Below are positions 1 to 11,555 of a stretch of 64,000 bases of DNA, piece after piece. A program made the position numbers and the translations under genes. The notes below the pieces were generated by a model, which saw nothing but the letters and a program-made list of their open reading frames with translations, was not told where the DNA came from and searched no databases. The stretch's first letter is position 1. The number at the start of each line of letters is the position of its first letter. The stretch covers positions 2,914,001-2,978,000 of the forward strand of contig OZ316891.1 in NCBI GenBank assembly GCA_973895155.1. Direction: 5' to 3'. This DNA is from Marsupella aquatica. Taxonomy: Eukaryota > Marchantiophyta.

Positions 1-28
1 ACTAAATGGGGCCATTAGACATAAGTGG

Positions 29-1534
29 ATGGCAACTTGGTACCTTAACCTTGTTAACATCAGCATGGTAGAAGATGAATATAGCACACCTGGAACTCCT
101 TATGGCCTTCACATGTTTGTCCAATTTCTGTTTGAAATTGGAAAGGAGGCAATATCCGAATTCTTAGCAGATTTGATAGCCTCCGAAGGTAATATAGACA
201 AAGCCAGCAAAGAGGACAACGCCTTGTTGGAGATGTGCAAGCAAGGTGCTTTGAATTGGAAACGCGAGTGGGCCCTTTGGTTGGATTCTGCAGAGAAGAA
301 GGAGTGGATTACTACGGAGGAGGGGGCATTAGTGTGGGGGGTGTTCACAACTGATGAGGCTTTCCTGACCAACCGCAACACTCTAGCTGAGGAGATAGAA
401 GGGTGGTTCAATGCATCAAGTGGGTCTACAGGAAGAGTGGTGACCCAAAGACAGGTTGATGAGCCCATTACAGACCCCTCCCTTACTTGTATCTCATTGA
501 AGGACCTATACTCTCCTTGGGATGATAGTTCACATATTTGCAGTGATTCTCAACATGATTATCACCTTGTCCGTTTTGTTGGGGTGCATCTTGTTAACTT
601 ATTTGGAGCATCCATGGTGTATGTGGCCAAACGCTTTAAGAGAGTTAACTATGAACGCCATATCTTGCCTCAACACCGCATGTTTTCAGAAATGCAGGTT
701 TGTGGGGTAAGGATGTGTGGATTAGTTAACCCTGTAGCCATGATAAATGATTATGAGTGTCCAACACTCATTTTTCCATACTGGAATGGAGGGACATTGG
801 AAGACATGTTGGGCCACTTGAGGGAATTTCAAAACAACCGAATGTTGGGATTCAATGAGGCACCAGAGCAAAGATTGGCCATTTTTATGGACAGTTGCTT
901 AGAGATTTCCCTTGCCCTTTTAGAGACACTCCGATGTATGCATTCAAAGGGGTGGCTTCACAATAGCCTGCATGCTAGAAACATCCTTTTACATTTTCCA
1001 ACATGGCAATGGACTAAAAAGGGAGAGCAAAAAGTGACTGGGACCACTGATCTTGTGTTTGTTGGCATCTCAAACTTTGGAAGATGTTGCAAAGTCATGG
1101 GAACAAAAGAGGACTGGGCTCCCAAGTTTGGAGAATGGAATTGGGAAATCAACCCAGTTGGCCCCCCTCGTCACATAGCCCCTGAGTTGTATATGGGGGA
1201 GAACAACCGACTTTCTCCCTCTGACGGGTCAAGATTTTACACTGAGCTCACTGATGTCTATGCTCTTGGCACCTCAATTAGAGGGATGTGCAAAAACTAC
1301 TTTGAAGGTTGGGAAAGGGTGCATTACATTGGTTGGCATGATAGATTGGATCATACACAGGCCTTTAGAGATAAGAAGGGAGTGGCAAGTAGGTTAGTGC
1401 ATCTTTTACACCGTTTGGCACATCCAGACATGAAGATTCGGAAAACAGCAAAGACTAATGCAAGGCAATGGAAAGAGGATCTGGGTGTGAACTCTAGAAA
1501 TGTGTATAGGCCATTGGCTGGATGGTTTACTTAG
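29..1534 (+). CDS. kinase-fold protein, probable pseudokinase (N-terminus may lie outside window)
   Basis: The frame encodes 501 residues from the ATG at 29, but it is open back to base 2, so the true start may lie outside the window. Residues 1-180 match nothing I recognise. Residues about 190-490 look like a eukaryotic protein kinase fold: VAK with the lysine at residue 201, a hinge-like stretch TLIFPYWNGGTLEDML, an intact APE (384-386) and a conserved Asp 409 in TDVYALG. The catalytic loop reads HNS at 311-313 where HRD is expected, followed by Asn318, and the Mg-binding DFG reads NFG at 349-351. Loss of both aspartates predicts little or no phosphotransfer, so I infer a pseudokinase or scaffold. 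It is followed on the same strand by a coiled-coil ORF and a transposase-like gene. It could be host sequence or cargo of a mobile element. The fold assignment is fairly firm; the role is unknown. Confidence 0.6.
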   Translation: MATWYLNLVNISMVEDEYSTPGTPYGLHMFVQFLFEIGKEAISEFLADLIASEGNIDKASKEDNALLEMCKQGALNWKREWALWLDSAEKKEWITTEEGALVWGVFTTDEAFLTNRNTLAEEIEGWFNASSGSTGRVVTQRQVDEPITDPSLTCISLKDLYSPWDDSSHICSDSQHDYHLVRFVGVHLVNLFGASMVYVAKRFKRVNYERHILPQHRMFSEMQVCGVRMCGLVNPVAMINDYECPTLIFPYWNGGTLEDMLGHLREFQNNRMLGFNEAPEQRLAIFMDSCLEISLALLETLRCMHSKGWLHNSLHARNILLHFPTWQWTKKGEQKVTGTTDLVFVGISNFGRCCKVMGTKEDWAPKFGEWNWEINPVGPPRHIAPELYMGENNRLSPSDGSRFYTELTDVYALGTSIRGMCKNYFEGWERVHYIGWHDRLDHTQAFRDKKGVASRLVHLLHRLAHPDMKIRKTAKTNARQWKEDLGVNSRNVYRPLAGWFT

Positions 1535-1901
1535 GTGATAGACTCGTACATTCTAGGTGGCTTAATTTGGACAGGATAGGCTGTTTTATCGGCAATGGAT
1601 GTGGCCGACAAAAAGTTACTTTGTCTATCATTATACATTAATGAAGTATATTTCATTGTTGACCACCTATTGCAAAAGCTGGTGAAAGGACAATTGCCGG
1701 CATGCCAGTTTTGTATTATTAAGGATTTTTGCCTTAAGGCACAAATGTTCCATGCCAATGTTGTATGTTTGGGGTGCATGTATGGGTGGCTTGATCAACT
1801 GATGAGGGTGATTATTTTAACTGCCAATATGAGTTTTATTTCTGAGTATGAGCTTGCCCTATGGCTAATGAAGATATGTTTATTGTACTCTCTTATACAG
1901 A

Positions 1902-2555
1902 ATGATGGCCTTGGCAGATGTCACCAACAAATGGGGCAAGGCCTATGAAATTCGCTTTTCAGTGGATCCCAAATTTGCTCCGCTGATCAAACGGGGGCTC
2001 AACATTGATTTACAAACGCAAAAAAAGTCTTTTTCAACAAAAAGGGAAGAGGGGTGCACAAATCTTGACTTGTGGATAGATGGAGGCATATACCCTAGAG
2101 ATCCAAGGACTAACTTAGCTCCCCAGTTCACCAATTTAAAAGAACTTGTGGTCTTCTTTTGCCTTGGGAAAAATGGGTTTTATGGGTATGCCCAAAGCCT
2201 TGCACAAGAGCATGACAGAACTCGTGAGAGAGAAGAACATGCTCTTGCCATCAAAGGCCTAGAAATTGATAAGAGTGTTTTATTAAAGGATAATCTTCAG
2301 TCAAGGGTAGAAAATTTGGGTTTGTTGGCGAAGATAAGGTCATTGGGAGATGACAAGGAGCAGATGTTAGAGAGGATTACTGAGCTAGAGGAAAGCTTAG
2401 CAAGACAAATACAGGTTGTGCAAGACCTGAACCTGGCACATAGAAGAGCATTGCAAGGCAGGAGCAAAGTGTTTGCTTCATTGCGATACAAATACGAGAA
2501 GCTGTTGCGAGATGGATCGACAGGTTCGCAAAAGGAAAAATTTGACAAAGCTTAG
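1902..2555 (+). CDS. coiled-coil protein, function unknown
   Basis: The frame is 217 residues long. Residues 1-95 are globular-looking, with PRDPRTNLAPQFTNLKELVVFF near 69-90. Residues about 100-205 are rich in E, K, R and L with heptad-like spacing (DRTREREEHALAIKGLEIDK, then LERITELEESLARQIQ), which predicts a long coiled coil. A CTCTTATACAG acceptor-like site lies just before the first ATG, so this may be the last exon of a longer gene. Its last 44 bases overlap the start of the transposase-like frame (ATG at 2512) in another phase. I do not recognise the family. It could be an accessory protein of the mobile element suspected here, or a decayed N-terminal part of the next gene joined through a frameshift. 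Confidence 0.45.
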   Translation: MMALADVTNKWGKAYEIRFSVDPKFAPLIKRGLNIDLQTQKKSFSTKREEGCTNLDLWIDGGIYPRDPRTNLAPQFTNLKELVVFFCLGKNGFYGYAQSLAQEHDRTREREEHALAIKGLEIDKSVLLKDNLQSRVENLGLLAKIRSLGDDKEQMLERITELEESLARQIQVVQDLNLAHRRALQGRSKVFASLRYKYEKLLRDGSTGSQKEKFDKA

Positions 2556-4733
2556 CCAAACAGGTGGGCATGCAAAGAAACTGAAACGCCAAGTTCGTTC
2601 CCTACTACAAGCAAGCACAACGAAGCAGGCTCAGGAACAGAATGCAGCAAGTGGGACAAAACAACACTTTTGTGGAGATGTTGATGCACAAAGGCATAGT
2701 GCTATCTTAATTGCAAGCATGTTGACAAAAAGGGAGAAGGAATATATGGTGCAACAACCCAACATGACAACAACAATTGTGAAGGCCACAAACAATTTAC
2801 TCACTGAGGTTGGAGATCATGTCCAAGCTAGTGATATGTTGGCTGCGTGTGACACAACAGGTGTATCTCAAAAAGGATTTGCTGCAATCCGTAAAACTTT
2901 GAAGAATGGCTTCAAGGTTGTGCATCCACAATTGAAGCTTGCAGCTGCTGTTCCAAGTTCACATCAAGTGACCAAGTTGCGGACAGAGTACAATGCAAAC
3001 CTGTCGCAACTCATTGGTGACTACAAAAGCCTACACATGGAGCTTCCGGATGCTCCAACATAAAAAAAGGCCAAAACCACTGATGGTTCCAAACCAAAGA
3101 AGATATTGCTAAGTGACAAGAATTCTCTATTCGTTGATCTTGAAGTGGTTCAAAAAAATATGGTCAATTTTTATGGAATCACTAAGGAGGAGATTGGTGA
3201 AGCTCCACTACTTTTTGTGCTCAAACTTGACGAGGCAGAGATTGTGAAAAATCAGAAGTTTGAAAGAGTCTCCATCACCCTTATGAATCGAGCATTGGAT
3301 AGCACAATCCTACATGATGATCCTCGATACTTCTCGGTGCAATCCGATCGTGATATTTGGCCTGTGGCTTGCTTTGAGGTGGCAAAGGAGTCGCATGCAC
3401 AACTTAAATACATCTTTGGTCATACATCATTTCCAATGGTCATTGAAGCACAAGAAGCAGGGAAGTTGCTGCAAGTCCCTGGAATGGGGGAATACAAAGT
3501 GGAATGGCATCTTACAGCTGACATGAAGACAATTAAGTGCATGTATGGTTTGCAACATGGTGCAAATGCCAAACACTCATGCATATATTGTCTTCAAGAG
3601 AAATCAAGTAAAGAAGCACTGGGGAGTGATACTGCTGCAAAGAAAGCTGCTAAACTTCGACAACAACCTTCTTGGAAAGGTGGGCTATTCTCCACATGTT
3701 TTGGAGCTGAACCTAGCCGTGGGACCTCAACTGATGTTGTTTGGGACCCAATATTTGCAATACCATTGACAAGGGTTCACATTTGCACATTGCATGCCAA
3801 TGTTCGAATGGTGGAGAAAATTTTGCATCTCCATTTCATGTTTGTTTGGAACATGCAAAATAAGGGTTTGCAAGTGAAAGCCATACAAGAAATGGAAGAT
3901 TCTTTGTCATCTGCCGGAGTTCATGGAGGTAATGTGCGAATATTCAAAGATCCAAATCTTTCGGGATCAACAGGGAGTGTCCCAAATCGACCTAGCATGA
4001 ATGGAGCGCATGTTGCTAGGTTATTCAAAAGAAGCTCATCGTCAGATAAGGAGAAAATTTGGATGGATATATGTGCCGCTGATAATCATAATGGGCAAGG
4101 CGGAAAATTGTCTAGGATGCGCATGTGGAAAGCTTACGAGGAGTTGCAACCATACCTCACTGGGCTAACCTTGACTGCCTCACAAAGGGTGGCATTCAAG
4201 GACAAGATTGAGAATTGGGGTTGGTTGTATATTGAAGCCTTTGGTGAGCACCATGTGACTCACTACATGGTAAGTGGCTATATTATGAGTGACCCTTATT
4301 TGCATAATAGTGCCATAGATAGACACCGCAATATTTTAGTGAGAACTTCCATCAGTTGTTCCTGGCTACATCAATAAATATCGTGAAAGTATACTGGCAT
4401 TATATCTAATGTTGGCTTTGCCCACAACTCTTCTGATGATTGCAGCATGTTTTGGTTCGGCATGCGCCTTGGTTTGTGGACAAGTATGGGAGTTTGTCAG
4501 TTTGGAGTTCTCAAGGTATGGAAAAAAGTCACTCATCAGCTAAATCAGCATACCAACGACACACACAACATGGTGGCACAAAGAACCGGACATCACCAGT
4601 AGTGCAGACATTTCAACATTGGTACCGTATTATACAACACCGAGAGAATAGCAAACTGAAACTTGCACATGCAGAGGACACAATATCCCATGGTGTCACA
4701 ATGACCAATGAAGAAGATGAGAGTGCAATGTGA
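2512..4733 (+). pseudogene. transposase-like gene (RNase H/DDE-type, spliced), with one nonsense codon
   Basis: Two long frames in the same phase (2512-3063 and 3064-4269) plus a third exon form one gene. A perfect donor ATG|GTAAGT at 4269/4270 and the acceptor GATTGCAG|CAT at 4445/4446 remove a 176-bp intron. The join VTHYM|HVLVRH then reads into an exon that ends at a TGA at 4731-4733. The N-terminus is basic (MDRQVRKRKNLTK), and the next part holds a segment GVSQKGFAAIRKTLK. Then come LTADMKTIKCMYGLQHGAN (possible first catalytic Asp) with a C-x2-C pair (HSCIYC), the LHANVRMVEKIL segment, and QGMEKSH with a Glu in the position where the third acidic residue is usual. These motifs recall a family of large eukaryotic transposase-like proteins. 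The second acidic residue is not evident. A TAA at 3061-3063 splits the frame, probably a point nonsense mutation, so this copy is likely dead unless an intron there was missed. Confidence 0.55.
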
Positions 4734-4996
4734 CCTCTTGAAATAGTCAACTGATGCACAATAGTTTTCATTTACTTGTGGCAAGAGTGTACATTGAAGT
4801 AGATCTTTACATTCCTGAGTAGCTACCTACTATGCCATGGAGTAAGGATGGCATGGCTTTGTTTACACTGGGCATACTTTAGGAGCAAAAAGTGACCAAC
4901 GAAATAGGTTGCAAAAGGCTGTTGCATTTTATTGATGATAGATTCATAGACCTACTAGCTAGCTAGGCAGCTTTACACATGACTTGCAATGTGGTC

Positions 4997-6487
4997 CTAC
5001 ACTTTTTTAATGCGGAGAAAATTTCCTTCGCCAATGTCCTGGACTAGCATCACCTTCTCCTTCCTTGCATTTATCTGCAGATTCACAAGTACTGAAGTCA
5101 TCAATTATAGTTGAATGGTAAGGGTTAAAAAAGTGAATGATTAGAATGTGACTTTTAGTTAAGCTGCACAAAATAGTATACCAATTACCTTCTCCCAACG
5201 TCCCTTCTTTGTTGGCCTAACAATGCCAAACAGGAAAGTAGTCTCAGCATCCTCTGAGTTGATGTAGAAGCACACTTCTTCCCGCAGATCTCGTAAGCCC
5301 CAATTTTTTCCAACATCCAAGTTCACATGTGTTCCATCAAAAAGTTCAACCTCTAGGTCCATCATTTCAACAGCATTAGCTTGGTCCATTGCAACCCACA
5401 CATCTCGCACAAGCCGTTCACGCACATAACCAAAAGTCACATACAACATTTGTCGTCCCACATGGTACCTAAAACCAATCGATGGTCGAAGAACATGACA
5501 CTTAATAATGTCATTTGCAGCCTCAATTTTAACATCCCAACCTGGATCCATTAGAGATGCAAGTAGGGCTTCAGAAGCTGGTTTGAAGACACACAAGGTC
5601 TTAGTTTGACGCATTCCCATACCCCCTTCAACATTAAAAAGGTCTATCATGATATGGATTGGCATGAACCAACTTACTCTACACACACGGCCACCTGTAC
5701 TTGATTTCATTGCCAAATGGAAGTCCCCAAAGAGTCTAGCACGAAATGATTCACTGCTGCTCATATCTGGAACTGGCCACGAGGGATCTTGGAATGGAGG
5801 AAGAGGTATAGCTGTCAAGGTTCCAAACTTCCCTTTTTTCAAGGGTGGTATATAGGCCGCATCATAAAACAAGATGCTAGAATGTAGCAACTCCTTGTGG
5901 GTTCGAGTTCCTCGAGTGGCTTCACCAATCACTCCATGTCGCACCACAACCACATCCAAAATAGAAATTGGGTCTTGCCAATCTTCACACTTTGTTGGAT
6001 AAATATCTGTAAAGAACAATACAAGCAAATCAGTTAGACTTCCACCAAATACTAGTGGCCCAAGATAGTCATATAACCTAATGTCCAACATGGGATTAAC
6101 TATGGAGGCCTCACAGAATCACTTACAATTCAACCGGTTGCTTGGTACCCCATGAGAGTTTGACTTGACTTGCAATTGGCAATGATAATATGCATGTGAC
6201 ACCAAAATTGATTGTATTGATGATGAACCCGGAGTAAACTTGAAGTTTTTGACTTGGCCAACAATATCTTGTTTGGCCCATGGCCCTTTTTTTGGTGGGT
6301 TCAAAGTAACCCATGAACCTTTATCAATTCTTTTGGGAACCCAAACATCATTGTTGTCCCCCTTGATGTGGATGAGGACTGATTGGACCTCTGAGCGAGG
6401 GCGCTTCGTCATGAAAGCTGAGTTGTACAATATTCCACAATAGTCTGCATGTTGGAGTACACCCAATCTTTGACATAAGTGACTCAA
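4997..6487 (-). CDS. three-exon gene, 418-residue protein of unknown function
   Basis: I assembled this gene from splice signals. Exon 1 is 6487-6127, ending AATT|GTAAGT. Exon 2 is 6006-5189, after TTTACAG and ending GAGAAG|GTAATT. Exon 3 is 5074-4997, after CTGCAG and ending in TAG. Introns are 120 and 114 bp. Exon lengths sum to 1,257 bp, exactly 419 codons, and both joins keep the frame, which is good support for a real gene. The protein is mixed alpha/beta-looking and has no signal peptide, membrane segment or motif that I recognise. Recognisable stretches are WVTLNPPKKGPWAKQDIVGQ in exon 1 and HVNLDVGKNWGLRDLREEV near the C-terminus. It converges with the plus-strand cluster, its stop lying 264 bp from the end of the transposase-like gene. 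It could be a partner gene of the same mobile element or a host gene. Start choice (first ATG) is uncertain. Confidence 0.55.
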
Positions 6488-9025
6488 TTACATGTGGCAT
6501 TTTATGTTTAATTTCAAGTCAAGAAATATACTGATTTCACCCTCCGAGTATGTCCAAAATAAAGGGTGGAATAGTGGTTTGGTTGGTTTAAGTATTCACC
6601 CACATTTTGATGTTCAATGATGATATGTAATTTCATTTAACTTTCCTTCATCAAATCCTTGTTCCACATGTTTTGGTACACTTTGAATAGATTGTACAGA
6701 CTCATCACACTTGAGGTATTGAAATAGTAACCTTCAGTACATAACAAATCTGGGGTCCCAATGTTAATCAAATTTAATTTAATTAAACATGGGGTCCAAT
6801 AGGCACATTCAAGTAGGAGATCATAGTGTTTAATAGGCAACTAACTTTCTAGATGGATGGGTACAGTTTGGTTGCAATATCCAGAACAATATATTACGGC
6901 ACCCTGGATATGGAAAGTGGATTATTTTTGGCTAGAATGGACCTCACTATTTGCCAAAGGCAGGCCGCTGTGCAGCCGGTTTTCCATTTGCAAGGGCTAC
7001 TCATTGGGCTGAAGTGCCTTAACATGCCCCGCGATATACTATTTGCCGCAATGGCGAGTGTAACCTGACTGCTAAATGAGTCACGGTTCTACACGTGGCA
7101 TTTTGAGTCGTGCCGATAAGCGGGGACGATGGCTGGAGTTGCGAGAGACGGAAGCGACGACACAGATGTAGCGACCGTGACTTGCAGAACCACCACCAGG
7201 ATCGGCAGCGTCAAAATGCCACCGCCTGCTCATCTCCATGGCTGCTCGCTATTGGGATTGATTGTTCCTACACAACCCAGCAACCTCGATGGACAAAAAT
7301 TGATCAACGCAGTAGGTGGATCGATCGGTTTCCTACACGACAAAGCAATGTCGAAGGACCACTGCAAATGGATGTGAATCCGAGCGCAGACGAGGACAGC
7401 ATGGTGAGTCGATCAATCGAAAGAATAGGAGAGGGTTATTAGTTTGGCACGAGCTTGCTTCAATCAAACTGGAGCGGAGTGTTGGGTTCAGGAGAGCTGC
7501 AGAGCATAGCAGAGGAGAAGAGAGGAGAGCCTGAAAGGAGACGTCCTTCATGAGTGACTTGACCGGAAGCAACCTTGGGTGTGCGAATTAGATTCACTCA
7601 TCCCTTGTCACCGCCTGTCATGTCTCTCAGTTGGAGACTTGAATTCAAGGTGTGGATTGCCAACTAATGGTTTCTATAAGAACACAACCGGCAGCATGTG
7701 CAATTCAACTTCAGGCAGCTCTCACCTTCAATTACACTGGGCCTGTAACCAAAGCATTCACATCCACAAAACCAAACTTAGCCCCAATCGAATGTCACAT
7801 TCTAACTGAATGAAAGAGTCCCGTTACTTCCCAAATCAAAAATCATGTGAAACGCGACCATTCACGAAACCAAAATTAGCCCCAATCAAATGTCACATTC
7901 TAACTGAAGAAAAGTCAGAGTCTTTACTTCTTCCCCAATCTGGAATCCTGCATTAGCCAGTGGCAAATCAGTCACAAAATGAGCTCCGTGTTTGAGCCAT
8001 CATTAATCCCCGCAGAAAGTCTACTCAAATGTGACAATCAATTCATCACCCTCGACGAAGTGACCGCAGTTGAGAAATCAGTGATACCTGGACTAGGACC
8101 TGGAGATTTCTAAGAGAGAATGAGCCAGAGGATAGGATTGTAAACTCGTCCATGCATGATTGATCAAGAAGCGCGCTAGCTACAGCACATAAACTCTTAC
8201 ATAGACACTTATGCATTCAAGACTTTGGATGCGCCGGTGCACAAAGCCTTGCCTAGTTTACAAATGATCTAGAGCAAACCTGAGCTAGTTATGTGTCGTT
8301 CTCGATTCTTGCCACCTCTCGATTGCTATCCATACTCTTGAGATGATTATGTACTTCCGGGTGCAAATATGAAATCTATCGGCACATCCAAATTTGAAGC
8401 ACACCTCATCGCGCGAGCGTATGCGCTAAGTTCCCTACTGTCACAACATTAATCTCCCGACTACACTCGGCCATGCATTGCCAATTGCCTCAGCCAATGT
8501 GCTCTAGCTTGCGAGACCGCAAATTGGCCTGTATCCACATCTTAATCTGCAGCACACATTGCGTGAGCAGATGCAGCACTAAGTTCTCTAACATCAAGTT
8601 CATAAAGCTCCTGACTGCCCTCAGCCAGCTTGCAAGATCAATGGCGAATTAGTCCAATTTGCTTTCGTCTTGGCCCTCCCCCTTCGCGCCTTGCTTCGCG
8701 CCAAAGAGTACCTGGGTTTCTCTGCCACTTCGTACTCGATCTGTACAGTCTGGGCGTTTTGCCTTCTGGCCGCCTGGCCGCGCGATGTTGACTCCCCCTT
8801 TTTCTTTTGAATGGACCAAGGAGACGGTTCTTTTTTCCCTCTGACTGACACCCTAACTAGTGAGGTGGCACACCCATGAATCCATGGAAATGTACTTTGG
8901 GCAGCTTTGGGGCAGTCCTATGAAAACTTCTAAATTCCAGTCTTTAATTGTGGCAAAACTATTTCTAATGGAAGCAGAACTTTTGAATGTGTTTAGATTA
9001 CACCTGCCTCAAACGTAGGATAGCA
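6488..9025. other. spacer without a supportable gene
   Basis: ORFs of 60-110 codons occur here, but none shows splice support, biased composition or a motif. The stretch contains two imperfect direct duplications, 7756-7810 with 7858-7908 and about 8398-8470 with 8552-8640. A poly-pyrimidine/purine stretch near 7490-7540 may be leader-like. The right end is the breakpoint with the truncated gypsy LTR at about 9026. Confidence 0.5.
7756..7908. repeat. imperfect direct duplication (about 52 bp, offset about 102 bp)
   Basis: The segment containing TTAGCCCCAATCGAATGTCA at 7779 recurs at about 7877 as TTAGCCCCAATCAAATGTCA. Both are followed by the same CATTCTAACTGAA and preceded by a CATTCAC-like start. 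It is a small local duplication in spacer. Confidence 0.6.
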
Positions 9026-10025
9026 TTCTTCTTCTTCTTTGGTTTGGCAGCTGGCCCCTTCCCCTTGCCACTTACCTCCGGCACCGGTGCGAATGTCTTG
9101 GCTTGTCCTTCGGCCAGTACTACACCAGGTAACTTGGTTGCCCCAATTGGAGTTGGTCCTGAGGAAGCCAAGCACTTAAATACTGCGACCTGTTTCTTCA
9201 GCCGCTCCGTTTGGTTGTCGGCTTGCCGCTGTAAGTTTTCCATCTTCCGCGTGCTTTCCTCCAACTCCTCCTGCAATTCATCCAAGTCCTTGCGCGCCTC
9301 CTCTCGCTCCTTCTGGGCTTCCTCCAATTCCTTCTTTAAGGTCACCCTCTCCTCCTAGGTTGCTCTCAGCTCCTTGTCGAGCTCCGTAATGACCTCAGAC
9401 TCCATTTTATTCATCTTGGCATAAGTCTGGTCGAGCTGGTCGTCTTTCTCGCGGACGTCGGCCTTGAAGCTGGCCATCATGGATGCGAGCTCTTGCCACA
9501 GCACGATAATCTCCTGATAGGATTTCCCTAACTTGGCCTCCTTCTGCTCAAGGGCTTCGCGAATATCCTTGAGTTCCCCCTTCAGCGCCCTTTCCCTTCT
9601 CTGAGTTTCTGCCATGGCCCGATTGTTGGTTGCTATGTGGTCCTCCTCTGCGTCTCTCAGCTCTCGCTTCCACTTCTCCTTCTCCTTGATCGAATTGGCC
9701 AGATCACATTGGGTCCAAGTCAGTTTATCCTTGATAATTTGATTATCAGACTGTGCAGTATCCAATTGCCCTGCATGATGTTGAGCTCATGCCGCTTAAT
9801 CCACAGCTCATCTTGGACTTTCTTGGACGCCTCCAGGTCTTCTACCTCGGCTTCCCTTGCCCCAAGCCGACGGATGACCTTGTCCTTCTTGCTTCTTTCC
9901 AAAGCCACCGCTTCTTCTAATTGGTGCTTCTCCAACATTTCCCTCTGGAAAAAAGATCCCCAATGCTCCAACTCCTCCCCAAACATGCCGAGCGCAAGTT
10001 CCCCACACATCTCCCCGTACTCCAT
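8998..10025 (-). pseudogene. LTR-encoded protein, 3' LTR copy: coiled-coil part
   Basis: ORFs 10025-9720, 9765-9355 and 9345-8998 match the coiled-coil region of the other LTR (LNIMQG, RRERALKGELKDIREALEQK, KKELEEAQKEREEARKDL). Frameshifts and a stop at 9352-9354 split it. The C-terminal tail is lost at the truncation point, where the frame runs into unrelated sequence. Confidence 0.6.
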
Positions 10026-11555
10026 GGCTCATTCTTTAGCATAGGTGGAGTGAGTAGAAGTCATCGGCATAATCCACCACGGCCTTTGTTCCCAGGCAGC
10101 CTTGCGAATTTCTTCTATCGTGGCTGGCAAAATGCTTCATTTTTTCTGCAAGCCACCGGATGTCCTCTGGCCATTCTCCTCCTGGTAAATCCTTCTCCCT
10201 TGCCAGGACTGCCTCCTCTTCCTCCCTGCGTCGTTCCTGAAACTCCTCTCTTGTGCCGTCTGTTTTATGCCGTCAAAACTCGGGGGAGCGACATCTGGTG
10301 GGGGAGATTCGAGGCTCCTCTGCTGGGTCGGGTCCCCTCAAACTACTCTTGGAAGAGTGGGGATGAACCTGCCACAGGTCCTTATTCCTGGAACATGATG
10401 GTCCGACCCGTAGCCAGAGTCATCATTGTCGTAGCCTTCTACCGCCTCCTCCTTGGCTTGGACTACCAGCTCCCCCCGCTGCTATCCTGGTCCTGCCGTG
10501 AACGCAACCCCATAGATCACGGGTCCTGGTTCCTCCGGCTTCCACGTTGATCTCATCTTCTCCCTGTCGTGACCAGGGGCCTCGGGCTGCTTCTCCTCGG
10601 CTTCGCGACTTGAAGCTCCTACATATATTCGGACTCCCGGCTCGTGTTCCGGCCCCCTTGTCACGTCGTCAGCCTAGGCCTTAACCCGTGCTTCGGCTTA
10701 GACAGTCACATCCTTCGTCAAAATGAGGGTTCGGGCAGGGAGGGATGCACGGAATGCACCTAACTTACATAAACTAGCGCTAAGTGCACCTATGGTCATA
10801 TACGGACACCTCCTAGGTATGATTTGTGTTCCGCTGCCGGAACGTACCTCAGTCGATAGGAGGATCAACCCCGGCTTACGGGCTTCTAAGCCTTCGTGTT
10901 GTCCGCCTTCGATCCGGATTTGATGGTATGGGTACTAAACCCGGGCTTGCAACCACTTACCCGCAAGCTGCACCCCGTGCACGACTTGGGTAGTGCGTTT
11001 GGCCAAGCGTTGGCACCTATACATGAGATTCACACATATACATACGCACAAGCATACAACCTCAATTTACACGAAGGAAATAGTAGGAAAGGATTTTACT
11101 ACATAGGAGACATATGCGTACACTTAGTTGACCTGAAAGCCCTGGAATGAACAGGTCCGAGGCCGAGGGTGTACACTACAATGGAGCCTGGCTTCGCACT
11201 TGCCCAGCGAGCTTAGTCCTACACCCTTCCCTTGGTACTCTTTCACTCCCAGAGGTTGGGACTCCCCGCACATACCGCGGATGTCCAACACTGAGACTAA
11301 AAATCCCACCCCCCGCCTCTATCGAGGGGTGCACTAAATACTAAGGGCCAAGGAATGGAGTGCCCTCGCGCCCGAAGATTCGCTAGCTAAGGTCCTAACT
11401 AAGCTGGCTATCAGGCCGGAAAATGGCTTGTCTTATTAGAAGATCCTAATCTACGCAGGTTGTACAGCATGGCAGTGCTGCTCTAACTAGGGCAGTTGCT
11501 TGTCCCTATAGCCTAATTGAGCTATTCCTAACTCTACTCTAATCCTACTCCGCCG

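Noticed and set aside
7110-7534. Arg/Ser-rich ORFs of 72-110 codons
   Set aside because: They lie in three overlapping frames over a purine-rich stretch; composition explains them.
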